A DNA stretch of 64,000 nt from Herbaspirillum sp. AP02 (GTDB lineage Bacteria; Pseudomonadota; Gammaproteobacteria; Burkholderiales; Burkholderiaceae_D): NCBI RefSeq assembly GCF_015767275.1, contig NZ_JADWMY010000012.1, positions 62,001-126,000 of the forward strand, read 5' to 3'. Position numbers and translations under genes: made by a program. Shown piece by piece: positions 20,523-30,613 of the stretch (its first letter is position 1; each line of letters opens with the position of its first letter). Below the pieces are notes generated by a model. The model saw only the letters and a list, made by a program, of their open reading frames with translations. It ran no database searches and was not told the DNA's origin.

Positions 20523-22046
20523 ATGAGCCTGGCGGTCTTGTGCAGCCGCGCCCTGGCCGGCATGGCCGCCCCGCCGGTGACGGTGGAGGTGCATCTGGCC
20601 AATGGCCTGCCGGCCTTCACCATCGTCGGTCTTCCCGAGGCCGAGGTGAAGGAAGCCAAGGACCGCGTCCGGGCGGCTTTGCAGAATGCCCGGTTCGAAT
20701 TCCCGGCGCGTCGCATCACGGTCAACCTGGCGCCAGCCGAACTCCCCAAGGAATCAGGTCGCTTCGACCTGGCCATCGCACTGGGCATCCTGGCGGCCTC
20801 GGGGCAAATTCCCTCGGACCAGCTGGATGACTACGAATACGCAGGCGAACTGTCGCTGTCGGGCCAGTTGCGGCCGATCCGCGGGGCCTTGGCGATGACC
20901 TGCGCCATGCAGCACAGCAGCGGGCCGGATAGCCGGCAACGGGCCTTCATCCTGCCGGCGGCCAACGCCGACGAAGCGGCACTGGTCGAGCAGGCGACCA
21001 TCCTGCCGGCCGGGTCACTGCTGGACGTGTGTGCGCACTTCAGTGCCCGCGACGACAAGGCGCGCCTGCAGCGGTACCGGGCACGGCCAGACAGTCAGCG
21101 CCCGGTGTATCCGGATTTCAGCGACATCAAGGGGCAATCTCAGGCCAGGAGGGCCATGGAGGTCGCAGCGGCCGGCGGCCACAGCATCCTGCTGGTCGGG
21201 CCACCCGGTGCAGGCAAATCCATGCTGGCCACGCGTTTTGCCGGCATCCTGCCACCCATGAGCGAAGCGCAGGCACTGGAATCGGCAGCCGTGCAATCGC
21301 TGGCCGGCCATTTCGACATCGCCCGCTGGAAGCAGCGACCTTTTCGCGCGCCACATCACACTGCCTCAGCGGTAGCCCTGGTCGGTGGCGGCGGCACGCC
21401 TCGGCCCGGTGAAATTTCACTGGCCCATCATGGCGTCCTGTTCCTGGACGAAATCGCCGAATACCCGCGCAGCGTGCTCGATGTGCTGCGTCAGCCGATG
21501 GAGTCGGGTCACATCGTCATTTCACGGGCGGCGCGCCAGGCGGAGTTTCCGGCGCGCTTCCAGCTGGTAGCCGCCATGAACCCCTGCCCATGCGGCTTCT
21601 ACGCGGACCCTTCCGGCCGCTGCCGTTGCACGCCGGAGCTGGTCAAACGCTACCAGCAGCGCCTGTCCGGCCCCCTTCTGGATCGCATCGACATGCAGTT
21701 GCAGGTGGCGGCACTGACGCCGACAGAGCTGGGCGCGCCTGGCCAGGGGGAATCCAGCGATACCATCGCAGCGCGGGTGGCGGGCGCGGCCGAGCGGCAA
21801 TGGCAGCGCCAGGGGATGCTCAACAGTCAGTTGAGCGGCAGCGCGGTGGACCGGTATTGCGAGCCCGGCACCGACGGCGCGCAACTGCTGCTGCAGGCCA
21901 TGGTCCGCTTGCAGTGGTCGGCCCGGGCCTATCACCGCGTGCTGCGGCTGGCGCGCACCATCGCCGATCTGGCCGGCGCGCCCGCCATCCAGGCAGCCCA
22001 CGTCGCCGAAGCCATCCAGTACCGTCGCGCAATCCATACTGGATAA
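20523..22046 (+). CDS. comM: ComM/YifB-family AAA+ ATPase (Mg-chelatase-like)
   Basis: 507 residues. An N-terminal Lon-protease-like fold (about 1-165; PAFTIVGLPEAEVKEAKDRV) precedes an AAA+ module with Walker A GPPGAGKSMLATRF, Walker B LFLDEIAEYPRSVLDVLRQP and the family signature AAMNPCPCGFY with a Cys cluster. ComM is a hexameric branch-migration helicase that aids integration of DNA during natural transformation. The ATG at 20523 is chosen because the frame upstream overlaps ubiK and lacks family similarity. Confidence 0.95.
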   Translation: MSLAVLCSRALAGMAAPPVTVEVHLANGLPAFTIVGLPEAEVKEAKDRVRAALQNARFEFPARRITVNLAPAELPKESGRFDLAIALGILAASGQIPSDQLDDYEYAGELSLSGQLRPIRGALAMTCAMQHSSGPDSRQRAFILPAANADEAALVEQATILPAGSLLDVCAHFSARDDKARLQRYRARPDSQRPVYPDFSDIKGQSQARRAMEVAAAGGHSILLVGPPGAGKSMLATRFAGILPPMSEAQALESAAVQSLAGHFDIARWKQRPFRAPHHTASAVALVGGGGTPRPGEISLAHHGVLFLDEIAEYPRSVLDVLRQPMESGHIVISRAARQAEFPARFQLVAAMNPCPCGFYADPSGRCRCTPELVKRYQQRLSGPLLDRIDMQLQVAALTPTELGAPGQGESSDTIAARVAGAAERQWQRQGMLNSQLSGSAVDRYCEPGTDGAQLLLQAMVRLQWSARAYHRVLRLARTIADLAGAPAIQAAHVAEAIQYRRAIHTG

Positions 22047-22173
22047 GCCCCACGGTCTGTTGCGATGGTGGGGCGGCGGCTCTGTATCTTTTGGGCCCGC
22101 CCTGACCGGGCTAGTCTGTACCTGCTGGAGTGGCGATGACGCCGCTCGCGTCATTTCCGAAAAGAGCCCGCCC

Positions 22174-22806
22174 ATGCCCACCACCTCCACCCTGCTTGCC
22201 TTCGGCGCGATCTGCCTGGGCATGGTGCTCACACCCGGCCCCAACATGCTCTATCTGGTCTCGCGCTCAGTCTGCCAGGGGCGCAAGGCCGGCCTGATCT
22301 CGCTGGCGGGCATCGCCCTGGGGCTGGTCTTCTATATGCTCTGTGCCGCAGGCGGTATCACCGCGCTGGTGATGGCGGTGCCGCTGGCCTATGACGCGCT
22401 ACGCCTGGGTGGGGCGGCCTATCTGCTCTACCTGGCCTGGCAGGCAGTCCGCCCGGGCGGACGCTCGCCGTTCGCCCTGCGCGAACTGCCACCGGACAGT
22501 CCACGCAAGCTCTTTGCCATGGGCCTGGTGACCAGCCTGCTCAATCCCAAGATCGCCGTGATGTACTTGTCCCTGCTACCGCAGTTCATCCATCCGGGCC
22601 AGGGTAGCGTGCTGGGACAATCACTCGCGCTGGGGATGACCCAGATCGTGGTGGGCGTGAGTGTCAATGCCATGATCACGCTCTCGGCGGCGTCCATCTC
22701 GGCCTTGCTGGCTGCGCGCCCCGGCTGGCAGCTGGTGCAACGCTGGCTGATGGGGACGGTACTGGCGGGGCTGGCCTTGCGCATGATGATGGAAAGCCGC
22801 CGCTAG
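22174..22806 (+). CDS. LysE family translocator (RhtB-like amino-acid exporter)
   Basis: 210 residues, the usual size, with about six membrane helices. The N-terminal signature LAFGAICLGMVLTPGPNMLYLVSRS and GRKAGLISLAGIALG are typical of LysE/RhtB exporters of amino acids or homoserine lactones. The ATG at 22174 is preferred over the longer frame from 22060. It converges with the OPT transporter gene, 8 bp apart. Substrate cannot be told from sequence. Confidence 0.9.
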   Translation: MPTTSTLLAFGAICLGMVLTPGPNMLYLVSRSVCQGRKAGLISLAGIALGLVFYMLCAAGGITALVMAVPLAYDALRLGGAAYLLYLAWQAVRPGGRSPFALRELPPDSPRKLFAMGLVTSLLNPKIAVMYLSLLPQFIHPGQGSVLGQSLALGMTQIVVGVSVNAMITLSAASISALLAARPGWQLVQRWLMGTVLAGLALRMMMESRR

Positions 22807-22814
22807 GGTTGTCC

Positions 22815-24821
22815 TCAGCGCACCGGCATGATGCGCCGTACGAACGCCACCAGGATCAGCACCAGCGCCGCCAGTCCCAACCATTGTCCGGTGGACTCGA
22901 AGTCGCCCGACACCAGCGCCAGCGGCGCATCCTTGCCGGTGAAGCCGATCACGGCCGCCAGCAGCACCCCGACCAGGCTTTCGCCGACGATCAGGCCGGA
23001 AGCCACCAGGATGCCGCGCTGGCGCGGCTTGTCGGCATAGGCATCGAACTCAGCTCCGGCCGCCCGGGCGCGGCTTCTCAGGCCGCGCTCGATCAGCCAG
23101 CCCAATACCGCCCCGAGGAACAGTGCGCTGCTGACCATCGGCGGCAGATAGATGCCGATACCCACCGCCAGTACCGGCAAGCGCGCCACACCGCCGCGGC
23201 GCGCCAGCAGCCAGTCGATCACGATCAACACGATGCCCAGCAACACACCCACGCCCAGCATGCTCCAGTTCAGCTCACGGGTGAAGATGCCGGTGGCAAT
23301 GGCCGTCATCAGGGTCGCTTGCGGTGCCGCCAGCGCCTGTGCCGCATCCATGCCAGCTCTCGGCAAGGCGCCGGTGAAACCGTAGGCGTTGTACAGCAGG
23401 TTCAGTACCGGCGGGATGATCAGCGCGCCCACCACGCAACCGACCAGCAACGCCACCTGCTGGCGCCATGGCGTGGCACCGACCAGTTGGCCTGTCTTGA
23501 GATCCTGCAGGTTGTCGTTGGCGATGGCGGCCACGGCAATGATGGCGGCCGTCACGAACAAGGCCACGGCAATGGCCAGCTTGCTGCCTTCAGGCGTGGC
23601 CAGCAGCGGATCGACCGCCCCCGAGACCAGCAACAGGACCGACACCAGGATCACGGCAACGATGCCGATGCCGGAAATCGGGCTGGACGAGGAGCCGATC
23701 AGCCCGGCCATGTAGCCGCAGGCCGCCGCCACCAGGAAACCGAACACGAAGGCGAAGACCACCGCATAGACGACCAGTCCGGCGAACAGGGCCGGCGTCA
23801 CCGGCGTACCCGAGAGAAAAGAGGCAAACACCACCGCCAGCAACGCGATCATGGCCAGGCTGATGACGATGATCCAGCGCGGCGACATGTCCTGATCGGT
23901 GCGCTCGGTGCTGCCCTGCTGACGTCGCGCCAGCGTCGACAACGAGGCCCGGACGCCTTCCAGCATGGGCTTGAAGAGCGTGATCAGGGTCCAGATCGCG
24001 GCCACGCCGATCATGCCGGCGCCAATGAAGCGCACCTGGCTTTTCCAGAGCCCGTTGGCGAAGTCGGACAGCGCCACACCGGCGGCATGTGGAGTCACGG
24101 CAGTCAGGTAAGGCACGGCCACGCCCCAGGCCAGGATCATGCCGATCAGGATGGCAATGCCGGAGACGATACCGATCATGTAGCCCGCGCCCACCAGTGC
24201 CAGAGAAAAGCCCATCGTCAGCCGTACCACCGAGGCACCGGCTGTGAACCACAGGCTGATGCTCTCGGCAAACAGCTTCAGGCCGCTGGCGATCACGCTG
24301 AAGGCAGCGGCCAGGGCGCCGCCGAAGAGGATGTCCCGCAGCCCGCGGCGCGTCTCCTCGCCGCCATCGGCGTCGGCGCTGCCTACCCGCAGGATTTCGG
24401 CCGCCGCCACGCCCTCGGGATAGGGCAGCGCACTTTGCACCACCATCACCCGCCGCAGCGGGATGGAAAACATCACGCCCAGCATGCCGCCGGCGGCACA
24501 GATGCCCAGCGTCTGCAGGAAAGGGAAGCCCTGCCAGTGCCCCATCATGACGAGGCCCGGAAGGATGAAGATGATCGAGGACAGGGTACCGGCCGCCGAG
24601 GCCTGGGTCTGCACCATGTTGTTTTCGAGGATGTTGGCATTGCTGAACAGACGCAGCACCGCCATCGAGATCACCGCGGCAGGAATCGCCGACGAGAAGG
24701 TGAGGCCGACCTTCAGCCCGAGATAGACGTTGGAGGCGGTAAACACTACCGTGATCAGCGCGCCCAGCAGCATGCCGCGTAGCGTCAGTTCCGGCAGGCT
24801 GGTTTGGTTGTCGTTTTGCAT
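22815..24821 (-). CDS. OPT family oligopeptide transporter
   Basis: 668 residues with about 14-16 hydrophobic segments. It begins MQNDNQTSLPELTLRGMLLG and shows the OPT-family stretches NVYLGLKVGLTFSSAIPAAV and NNMVQTQASAAGTLSSIIFI. OPT proteins import oligopeptides or metal-chelate complexes by proton symport. It is monocistronic, convergent with lysE-like and divergent from the lipoprotein gene. Peptide versus metal-chelate substrate is open. Confidence 0.92.
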   Translation of the reverse strand: MQNDNQTSLPELTLRGMLLGALITVVFTASNVYLGLKVGLTFSSAIPAAVISMAVLRLFSNANILENNMVQTQASAAGTLSSIIFILPGLVMMGHWQGFPFLQTLGICAAGGMLGVMFSIPLRRVMVVQSALPYPEGVAAAEILRVGSADADGGEETRRGLRDILFGGALAAAFSVIASGLKLFAESISLWFTAGASVVRLTMGFSLALVGAGYMIGIVSGIAILIGMILAWGVAVPYLTAVTPHAAGVALSDFANGLWKSQVRFIGAGMIGVAAIWTLITLFKPMLEGVRASLSTLARRQQGSTERTDQDMSPRWIIVISLAMIALLAVVFASFLSGTPVTPALFAGLVVYAVVFAFVFGFLVAAACGYMAGLIGSSSSPISGIGIVAVILVSVLLLVSGAVDPLLATPEGSKLAIAVALFVTAAIIAVAAIANDNLQDLKTGQLVGATPWRQQVALLVGCVVGALIIPPVLNLLYNAYGFTGALPRAGMDAAQALAAPQATLMTAIATGIFTRELNWSMLGVGVLLGIVLIVIDWLLARRGGVARLPVLAVGIGIYLPPMVSSALFLGAVLGWLIERGLRSRARAAGAEFDAYADKPRQRGILVASGLIVGESLVGVLLAAVIGFTGKDAPLALVSGDFESTGQWLGLAALVLILVAFVRRIMPVR

Positions 24822-24962
24822 AGCCGTAGAGGGTTCCGTTGGGATGCGTTCTTATACCGCAAGAATTGCCGGCCGGCCATCAGACAATGGCGCATTTTCA
24901 GCGGCCCAGGCTGCGCCTGATGCCTTTGCTATGATGAACGCCCCTTCATTCCGGTCCGCCCC

Positions 24963-25490
24963 ATGCGCCCTTTCCGCCTCGCCGTCGTTTCGCTGAGCCT
25001 GGCCTGCCTGAGCCTGACAGCCTGTTCCCCGCGTTACAACTGGCGCGAAGCCAGCGACAACGGTGCCCATTTCGTGGTGCTGCTACCGGCCAAGCCGGCC
25101 AGCGTCACGCGCGCGGTCGATCTGGACGGCCCCAAGGTGGAAATGAGCATGACCGCCGCCGAGGTGGACGGCCTGACCTTCGCCGCCGGCACCGCCGAAT
25201 TGCCCGACGACGCCGGTGCCAGCCGGGCGCTGGACGCCATGCGCACGGCCCTGCTCAACAACATCGGTGGGCAGGACAAGCCCGGCGCGGCCTGGCCGGG
25301 CAAGACCGAGGGCTTTGCGCGCACCGTCGATCTGGATGCCCGCGGTGTCTCCCGCGGTCGGCCGCTGCGGCTGGCGGCGCGCCTGGTGGCGCGCGACCGG
25401 CGGGTCTACCAGATCCTCATCGTGGGCGATGAAAAAGCCTTCACAGAGGAAAACATTGAAACCTTTTTCAGCTCTTTCAAACCAAGCTGA
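24963..25490 (+). CDS. Putative lipoprotein of unknown function
   Basis: 175 residues with a lipoprotein signal peptide: a hydrophobic core then the lipobox LTAC (Cys about 21), with Ser next, consistent with outer-membrane sorting. The mature part is a compact soluble domain (FVVLLPAKPASVTRAVDLDG ... TVDLDARGVSRGRPLRLAAR ... YQILIVGDEKAFTEENIETF) resembling periplasmic domains that measure a transported quantity, but I do not recognise a named family. It is divergent from the OPT gene, 141 bp apart. Confidence 0.8.
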   Translation: MRPFRLAVVSLSLACLSLTACSPRYNWREASDNGAHFVVLLPAKPASVTRAVDLDGPKVEMSMTAAEVDGLTFAAGTAELPDDAGASRALDAMRTALLNNIGGQDKPGAAWPGKTEGFARTVDLDARGVSRGRPLRLAARLVARDRRVYQILIVGDEKAFTEENIETFFSSFKPS

Positions 25491-25667
25491 GCGGGGCCAC
25501 TGCAAGATGACAGAGTTCAGGCGACGGGAGTATTCTTGTCGCTGCCCGTCACTCCAAACGGGCAATCCCGCAGGAATGCGGATGCAGTCTGCAGCGCATT
25601 TCCACCATGGTGCGGCCAGCGCGGTCGCACCCTAAGACACGTTTTCAATCAAAGACCCTGAGGAAAT

Positions 25668-26012
25668 ATGCTGATTACATTCAAATCAAAAGCGGCTGCC
25701 GATGTGGTGATGTACGAATCACACGCCAAACCCATCCTGGACCTGCTGCACAAGGATCCCGCACGCGGCGTGATCACCGCTGCCGAAGCCGGCGACGCCG
25801 TCGCCCTGCTGGAACAGCAGATCAATGCCAGCAAGGCACACGAAGCGGCCGAAGCACTGGCACGTGACGTCAACGCCCACCACAACGCCGACACCGACGA
25901 CCACAACCACGAAAAGATCGAGGCCGTCAGCTTCTCGGCGCGCGCCTATCCGCTGCTGGACATGCTGCGCGAGGCCAAGAAGGGCGGCTACGACATCCTC
26001 TGGGGCGTCTGA
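25668..26012 (+). CDS. DUF1840 domain protein
   Basis: 114 residues matching the DUF1840 pattern: N-terminal MLITFKSKAAADVVMYESHA, central ITAAEAGDAVALLEQQI, and a C-terminal FSARAYPLLDMLREAKKGGY. The family is common in betaproteobacteria and its function is unknown. No signal peptide or membrane segment is present, so it should be cytosolic. A strong intrinsic terminator follows 30 bp after the stop. Preceded by AGGA at -7. Confidence 0.9.
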   Translation: MLITFKSKAAADVVMYESHAKPILDLLHKDPARGVITAAEAGDAVALLEQQINASKAHEAAEALARDVNAHHNADTDDHNHEKIEAVSFSARAYPLLDMLREAKKGGYDILWGV

Positions 26013-26042
26013 GCTGCCGACAACGCTCCCCCGACACTGAAG

Positions 26043-26080
26043 ACGGCTGCCGCGATCATCCACCGCGGCAGCCGTTTTTT
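26043..26080 (+). terminator. Intrinsic terminator after the DUF1840 gene
   Basis: ACGGCTGCCGCG (26043-26054) pairs perfectly with CGCGGCAGCCGT (26064-26075) around a 9-nt loop, followed by six T residues. Confidence 0.95.
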
Positions 26081-26223
26081 CATGGGCTGCCGCCAGCCAT
26101 CCGGCCACAGCGACAGGTGTAGTACCCGTGGACGACTGGTACACTGGCGGCCCGCGCCCGTTTCGCAAACCGTTGCCGCAGCACAATTACGGTCTGCGCC
26201 AGGCCTTCTCGATAAGCATAGAC

Positions 26224-27549
26224 GTGATCCAGATTTCCCTCCTCTCTCCCTCGGCCAAGGCCGATTCGCTGGCGTACCAGCTGGCCTACGCAGCCCAGGC
26301 CGTGGCTTGCGTGCGTGCCGGCCATGCCCTGCCGCAGGCGCTGGCACAGATATTCGCCCGCAGCGACGCGCCGGCGCCGACCCGTGGCGCCATCCAGGAC
26401 CTGAGCTACCGTGCGATGCGCCGGCTTGGTCTGACCGACGCCCTGTTGAGCCTGCTGGCCAACAAGCCGCCCCAGCCTGACGTGCTCCACGGCCTGCTGG
26501 TGAGCGCCCTGGCGCTATTGGTCGAAGAGGACGAGGCCGGCTATGACAGCTTCACCGTGGTCAACCAGGCCGTCGAGGCGGCCGCCATCAGCCCGGAGAT
26601 GAGCTTCGCCAAGGGCGTGGTCAATGCCATCCTGCGCCGCTTCCTGCGCGAGAAGGCTGCGCTGATGCCGCAGGCCACCAAGACCCCGCCGGGTACGTGG
26701 AATTACCCCACCTGGTGGATCGACCGTCTCAAGGCCGCCTATCCCGAGCAATGGCAGGCCATCCTGCATGCCGGCAACCAGGTGCCACCGCTGACCTTGC
26801 GGGTCAACCGCCGACGCGCCAGCGTGACCGAGTATCTGGCCGAGCTGCAACAGGCCGGCATCGGAGCGCGACAGGTCGGCCCCTACGCGGTGCGACTGGA
26901 CCAGCCCACGCCGGTGCAACAGATTCCCGGTTTCGCCGCCGGCGTGGTCTCGGTACAGGACGCCGCCGCCCAGCTGGCCGCGCCGCTGCTGGATGTCGCC
27001 GATGGCATGCGTGTGCTGGATGCCTGCGCCGCCCCCGGCGGCAAGACCGGCCACCTGCTGGAGCTGGCCGATCTCGAGCTGCTCGCGCTGGATCACGATA
27101 CCCGCCGCCTGCAGCGCATTGCCGAAAACCTCGAACGCCTGCACCTGCGGGCCGAACTCGTCACCGGTGACGCCCGCGAGAGCGACTGGTGGGACGGCCA
27201 GCCCTTCGACCGCATCCTGGCCGACGTGCCTTGCACCGCCTCCGGCATCGTGCGACGTCACCCGGATATCCGCTGGCTGCGCCGCAAGACCGACACCGCG
27301 CAGCTTGCAACACTTTCGGCGCAAATTTTGGACAAGCTTTGGCAGATGCTGCGACCCGATGGTAAATTGCTGCTCGTAACCTGCTCGCTGTGGCCCCAGG
27401 AATCGGAACAGCAAGCGATCGCCTTCGCGCAGAAACACAACGCCATCCGGTTGCCCGCTCCTGGTCAACTATTGCCGACCGCAGACGCAAAAGCAGATGC
27501 CGACCACGATGGCCTGTTCTATGCGCTGTTCCAAAAACCTGGTGCATGA
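26224..27549 (+). CDS. rsmB: 16S rRNA (cytosine-967-C5)-methyltransferase RsmB
   Basis: 441 residues from a GTG at 26224. An N-terminal NusB-like RNA-binding domain (about 12-140) is followed by the class I methyltransferase domain with the SAM site LDACAAPGGKTGHLLEL, the DVPCTASGIVRRHPDIRWLR motif holding the first catalytic Cys, and TCSLWPQESEQ holding the second. It makes m5C967 in 16S rRNA. The frame also opens at an upstream GTG (26128), but that part shows no family similarity, no ribosome-binding site and an extended -10-like TGGTACACT. The exact start is uncertain. Its stop overlaps the next gene as ATGA. Confidence 0.92.
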   Translation: MIQISLLSPSAKADSLAYQLAYAAQAVACVRAGHALPQALAQIFARSDAPAPTRGAIQDLSYRAMRRLGLTDALLSLLANKPPQPDVLHGLLVSALALLVEEDEAGYDSFTVVNQAVEAAAISPEMSFAKGVVNAILRRFLREKAALMPQATKTPPGTWNYPTWWIDRLKAAYPEQWQAILHAGNQVPPLTLRVNRRRASVTEYLAELQQAGIGARQVGPYAVRLDQPTPVQQIPGFAAGVVSVQDAAAQLAAPLLDVADGMRVLDACAAPGGKTGHLLELADLELLALDHDTRRLQRIAENLERLHLRAELVTGDARESDWWDGQPFDRILADVPCTASGIVRRHPDIRWLRRKTDTAQLATLSAQILDKLWQMLRPDGKLLLVTCSLWPQESEQQAIAFAQKHNAIRLPAPGQLLPTADAKADADHDGLFYALFQKPGA

Positions 27550-28169
27550 ATTTGACGCAATCGGCCCTCCTCCCCTCTCCAGCACGCAGCCTGACCACGG
27601 GCGGCGCCCGACTGCTGCGCGGCGTGCTGCTATGGCTGCTGGCCGTGCTGCTGGCCTGTTCCGCCCTCACCGCCCAGGCCGCCGAGATCACCGTCAGCCA
27701 GGCCAGCATCGAAGCCAGCGACCAGGGCTACCGGCTGTCGGTGTCCTATGACTTCGAATTGAATCGCGGCCTGGAAGACGCGCTTTCACGCGGTGTGCCG
27801 CTGTACTTCACGACCGAAGTCCAGCTGACGCGGCGGCGCTGGTACTGGTTCGACGAAACCAGCGTCTCGGCCACGCGCACGGTACGCGTGTCCTATAACG
27901 TGCTGACCCGGCAATATCACACCGCCATCAGCGGCCAGCTGCAGCAGAGCTTCAGCAACCTGGACGATGCGATGACGCTGATCCGCCGCCCGCCGCGCTG
28001 GATCATTGCCGACAACAACACCCTCAAATCCGGCGACGCCTATCAGGTCGGCCTGCGCATGCGCCTGGACGTGGCGCAGTTGCCCAAGCCCTTCCAGGTC
28101 AATGCGCTCAACAATAGCGACTGGCGCCTGTCCTCCGACTGGATCGAATTCACCTATAAGCCCGAATGA
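27546..28169 (+). CDS. DUF4390 family protein
   Basis: 207 residues. A signal peptide or N-terminal anchor (about 24-46, LLRGVLLWLLAVLLACSALTA) is followed by the DUF4390 domain with GYRLSVSYDFELNRGLEDAL, TEVQLTRRRWYWFDET and WIIADNNTLKSGDAYQVGLR. The family lies almost always between rsmB and an ntrY-like kinase in Burkholderiales; its role is unknown but an envelope location is clear. Both ends overlap neighbours by four bases (ATGA), so it is tightly coupled in rsmB-DUF4390-ntrY. Confidence 0.9.
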   Translation: MNLTQSALLPSPARSLTTGGARLLRGVLLWLLAVLLACSALTAQAAEITVSQASIEASDQGYRLSVSYDFELNRGLEDALSRGVPLYFTTEVQLTRRRWYWFDETSVSATRTVRVSYNVLTRQYHTAISGQLQQSFSNLDDAMTLIRRPPRWIIADNNTLKSGDAYQVGLRMRLDVAQLPKPFQVNALNNSDWRLSSDWIEFTYKPE

Positions 28170-30460
28170 GCCGCACCTTACGCTATCTGCTGGTGGTCGG
28201 CGGGGGCGTCATCAGCGTCCTGCTCTTCCTGCTGGCCTCGGCCTCCGAAAACTCCGCCCTCTTCGAGCAGCACTACCCGTGGCTGCTGTTCCTCAATGGC
28301 CTGGCCGCCATCTCGCTGCTAGGCCTGGTGCTGCTACTGCTGGGCCGGCTCTATAAACGCTACCGCCGCGGCAAGTTCGGCTCCAAGTTGCTGGCACGGC
28401 TGGTACTGATGTTCGCCCTGGTGGGCATCGTACCGGGCGCGGTGATCTACCTGATGTCGGTGCAGTTCGTGTCGCGCTCCATCGAATCCTGGTTCGACGT
28501 GCGCATGGAAGCGGCGCTGGAGTCGGGCCTGAACCTGGGCCGCAATGCCCTCGATTCCTCGCTGTCGGACCTGGTCTCGCGTGCACGCGGCATGGCCCAG
28601 GAACTGTCCGACATGAGCGACTCCGAGCAGGTCACCTACCTCTCGCGCCAGCGTGACCAGAACATGGAAATCACCATCATCAATGGCAATGGCCAGGTGA
28701 TGAGTACCGTGGGCGGCTCCATCGGCTCGCTCACGCCCATCCTGCCGAGCACGCAGGCAATGCGCCAGGCACGGGTCTCGCGGGCCTTCTCGGCGGTGGA
28801 AAGCGACGACGCCCGTCCCACCACCGGCGAATCCGACACCGACGGCAACCTGCGCCTGCACGTAGTCGTCCTGGTCCCCGCGCCCAGCCGTGGACTGTCC
28901 TTGCAGAACGAGACCCGCTATCTGCAGGTGCTGCAGCCGGTTCCTGATTACCTGGCCTCCAATGCAGAAACGCTCAGGCTGGCCTACAACGAATACCAGC
29001 AACGCTCGGTCTCGCGTTCCGGCCTGCGCAAGATCTACCTGGTCACGCTCACGCTCACCCTGCTGCTGGCCATCTTCGCGGCCATCGCCAGCGCCTTCCT
29101 GATCGCCAGCGACCTGGCCAAGCCGCTGCTGCTGCTGGCCGAAGGCACCAAGGCGGTGGCCGAGGGCAATCTTTCTCCGCGGCCCATCGTCACCACCTCC
29201 GACGAGCTCGGTACCCTGACCCAATCGTTCAACACGATGACGCGACAGTTGCTGGAAGCCCGTACCTCGGTCGAAACCAACCGCGCCGAGCTGGAAAACG
29301 CCAAGGCCTACCTGGAATCTGTGCTGGCCAACATGTCCGCCGGGGTGATGGTGCTGGACGGCCAGTTCAACATCGTCAGTGCCAACGATTCGGTACGCCG
29401 CATCCTGGGCTACGACTTCTCGGCCGACATCGGCACCCCGCTGCAGACCATCGAAAGCCAGGCCCCCTTTGCCCAGGCCATCATTCGCGCCTTCTCCGAG
29501 CAACTGGCCCAGCACAGCGGCGAAGCCGGCGACGGCCTGCACTGGCAGCGACAGTTCGAACTGTCGCGCCAGCCCGGCGTGAGCTTCGAGGCCAATGACG
29601 AACAGGGTGGCAAGCCCGACCACGACAAGCTGACCCTGCTGGCGCGCGGCTCGCACCTGCCGGTGGAAAACGGCGTGGGCTATGTGGTGGTGTTCGACGA
29701 CATCAGCAACGTCATCTCGGCCCAGCGCTCGATCGCCTGGGGCGAAGTGGCCCGCCGCCTGGCGCACGAGATCAAGAACCCGCTCACCCCCATCCAGCTC
29801 TCGGCCGAACGCCTGCAGCACCGCCTGTCGGACAAGCTCATGCCGGGCGACGCTGCCATCCTGGAAAAAGGCACCACCACCATCGTCAACCAGGTCACGG
29901 CCATGAAGCGCATGGTCGACGACTTCCGCGACTACGCCCGCACCCCGCCAGCCAAGCCGGTGGCACTGGACCTGAACGCGCTGATCGAGGAAATCCTCAA
30001 CCTCTACCTCAGCGGCGACGGTCGCGACGTGATCCACGCCCGCCTGGCACCGCAGATGGCCAAGGTCATGGGGGATGCCACCCAGATGCGCCAGGTCATC
30101 CACAATCTGCTGCAGAATGCCCAGGACGCCGTCAGCGACGACGGCCAGGAGGCGCCACGCATTGACGTGCTGACCGAACAGATCGATATCGCCGGAGCCA
30201 ACGGCCAGCGCCAGCCGGCGGTACGCCTGTCGATCATGGATAACGGACCCGGTTTCTCGGCCAAGATCCTGGCCCGCGCCTTCGAGCCCTACGTCACCTC
30301 CAAGACCAAGGGCACCGGCCTGGGGCTGGCGATGGTCAAGAAAATCGTCGAAGAACACGGTGGACGCATCGATATACAGAACCGTACCGAGGGCAGAGGC
30401 GCAAAAATTGTAATTTTGCTGGTAAAGTTAGCATCTATTGATCAAGAGACGGTTTCATAG
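28166..30460 (+). CDS. ntrY: NtrY-like membrane sensor histidine kinase
   Basis: 764 residues. Three N-terminal membrane helices (about 5-25, 38-62, 75-98), a large periplasmic or extracytoplasmic region, and a fourth helix (about 290-312) come before HAMP (about 313-370), a PAS domain (about 378-500) and the kinase core. The H box ARRLAHEIKNPLTPIQLSAE has His534; N box HNLLQNAQDAV, G1 DNGPGF and G2 GTGLGLAMVKK are intact. The architecture matches NtrY, which senses nitrogen or redox state depending on species. It overlaps the DUF4390 stop and is followed 153 bp later by the NtrX-like regulator. The signal sensed here is unknown. Confidence 0.93.
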   Translation: MSRTLRYLLVVGGGVISVLLFLLASASENSALFEQHYPWLLFLNGLAAISLLGLVLLLLGRLYKRYRRGKFGSKLLARLVLMFALVGIVPGAVIYLMSVQFVSRSIESWFDVRMEAALESGLNLGRNALDSSLSDLVSRARGMAQELSDMSDSEQVTYLSRQRDQNMEITIINGNGQVMSTVGGSIGSLTPILPSTQAMRQARVSRAFSAVESDDARPTTGESDTDGNLRLHVVVLVPAPSRGLSLQNETRYLQVLQPVPDYLASNAETLRLAYNEYQQRSVSRSGLRKIYLVTLTLTLLLAIFAAIASAFLIASDLAKPLLLLAEGTKAVAEGNLSPRPIVTTSDELGTLTQSFNTMTRQLLEARTSVETNRAELENAKAYLESVLANMSAGVMVLDGQFNIVSANDSVRRILGYDFSADIGTPLQTIESQAPFAQAIIRAFSEQLAQHSGEAGDGLHWQRQFELSRQPGVSFEANDEQGGKPDHDKLTLLARGSHLPVENGVGYVVVFDDISNVISAQRSIAWGEVARRLAHEIKNPLTPIQLSAERLQHRLSDKLMPGDAAILEKGTTTIVNQVTAMKRMVDDFRDYARTPPAKPVALDLNALIEEILNLYLSGDGRDVIHARLAPQMAKVMGDATQMRQVIHNLLQNAQDAVSDDGQEAPRIDVLTEQIDIAGANGQRQPAVRLSIMDNGPGFSAKILARAFEPYVTSKTKGTGLGLAMVKKIVEEHGGRIDIQNRTEGRGAKIVILLVKLASIDQETVS

Positions 30461-30613
30461 GGAAACCGACCCTACGGCTCAAGATTGGACAGCACTACGC
30501 CGGGAGGGACCTGGCAGTTCATCAAGGCTTGCTGGCTCACGCCGCGTTGAGCAGGCCGGCCCGGAACAAGATCGAAAACTTGGACAATGAACTAGCAGCG
30601 AGGAAAGCAGCAC

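Noticed and set aside
22030..22130. Inverted repeats after comM as a terminator
   Set aside because: A 7-bp stem (GCCCCAC/GTGGGGC) has a long loop and no T-run; not convincing.
22809..24782. Plus-strand open frame of 657 codons
   Set aside because: Exactly mirrors the OPT transporter gene; extreme His/Gln/Arg content and no domain.
28334..30358. Minus-strand open frame of 674 codons
   Set aside because: Antisense to ntrY, whose kinase motifs are unambiguous.
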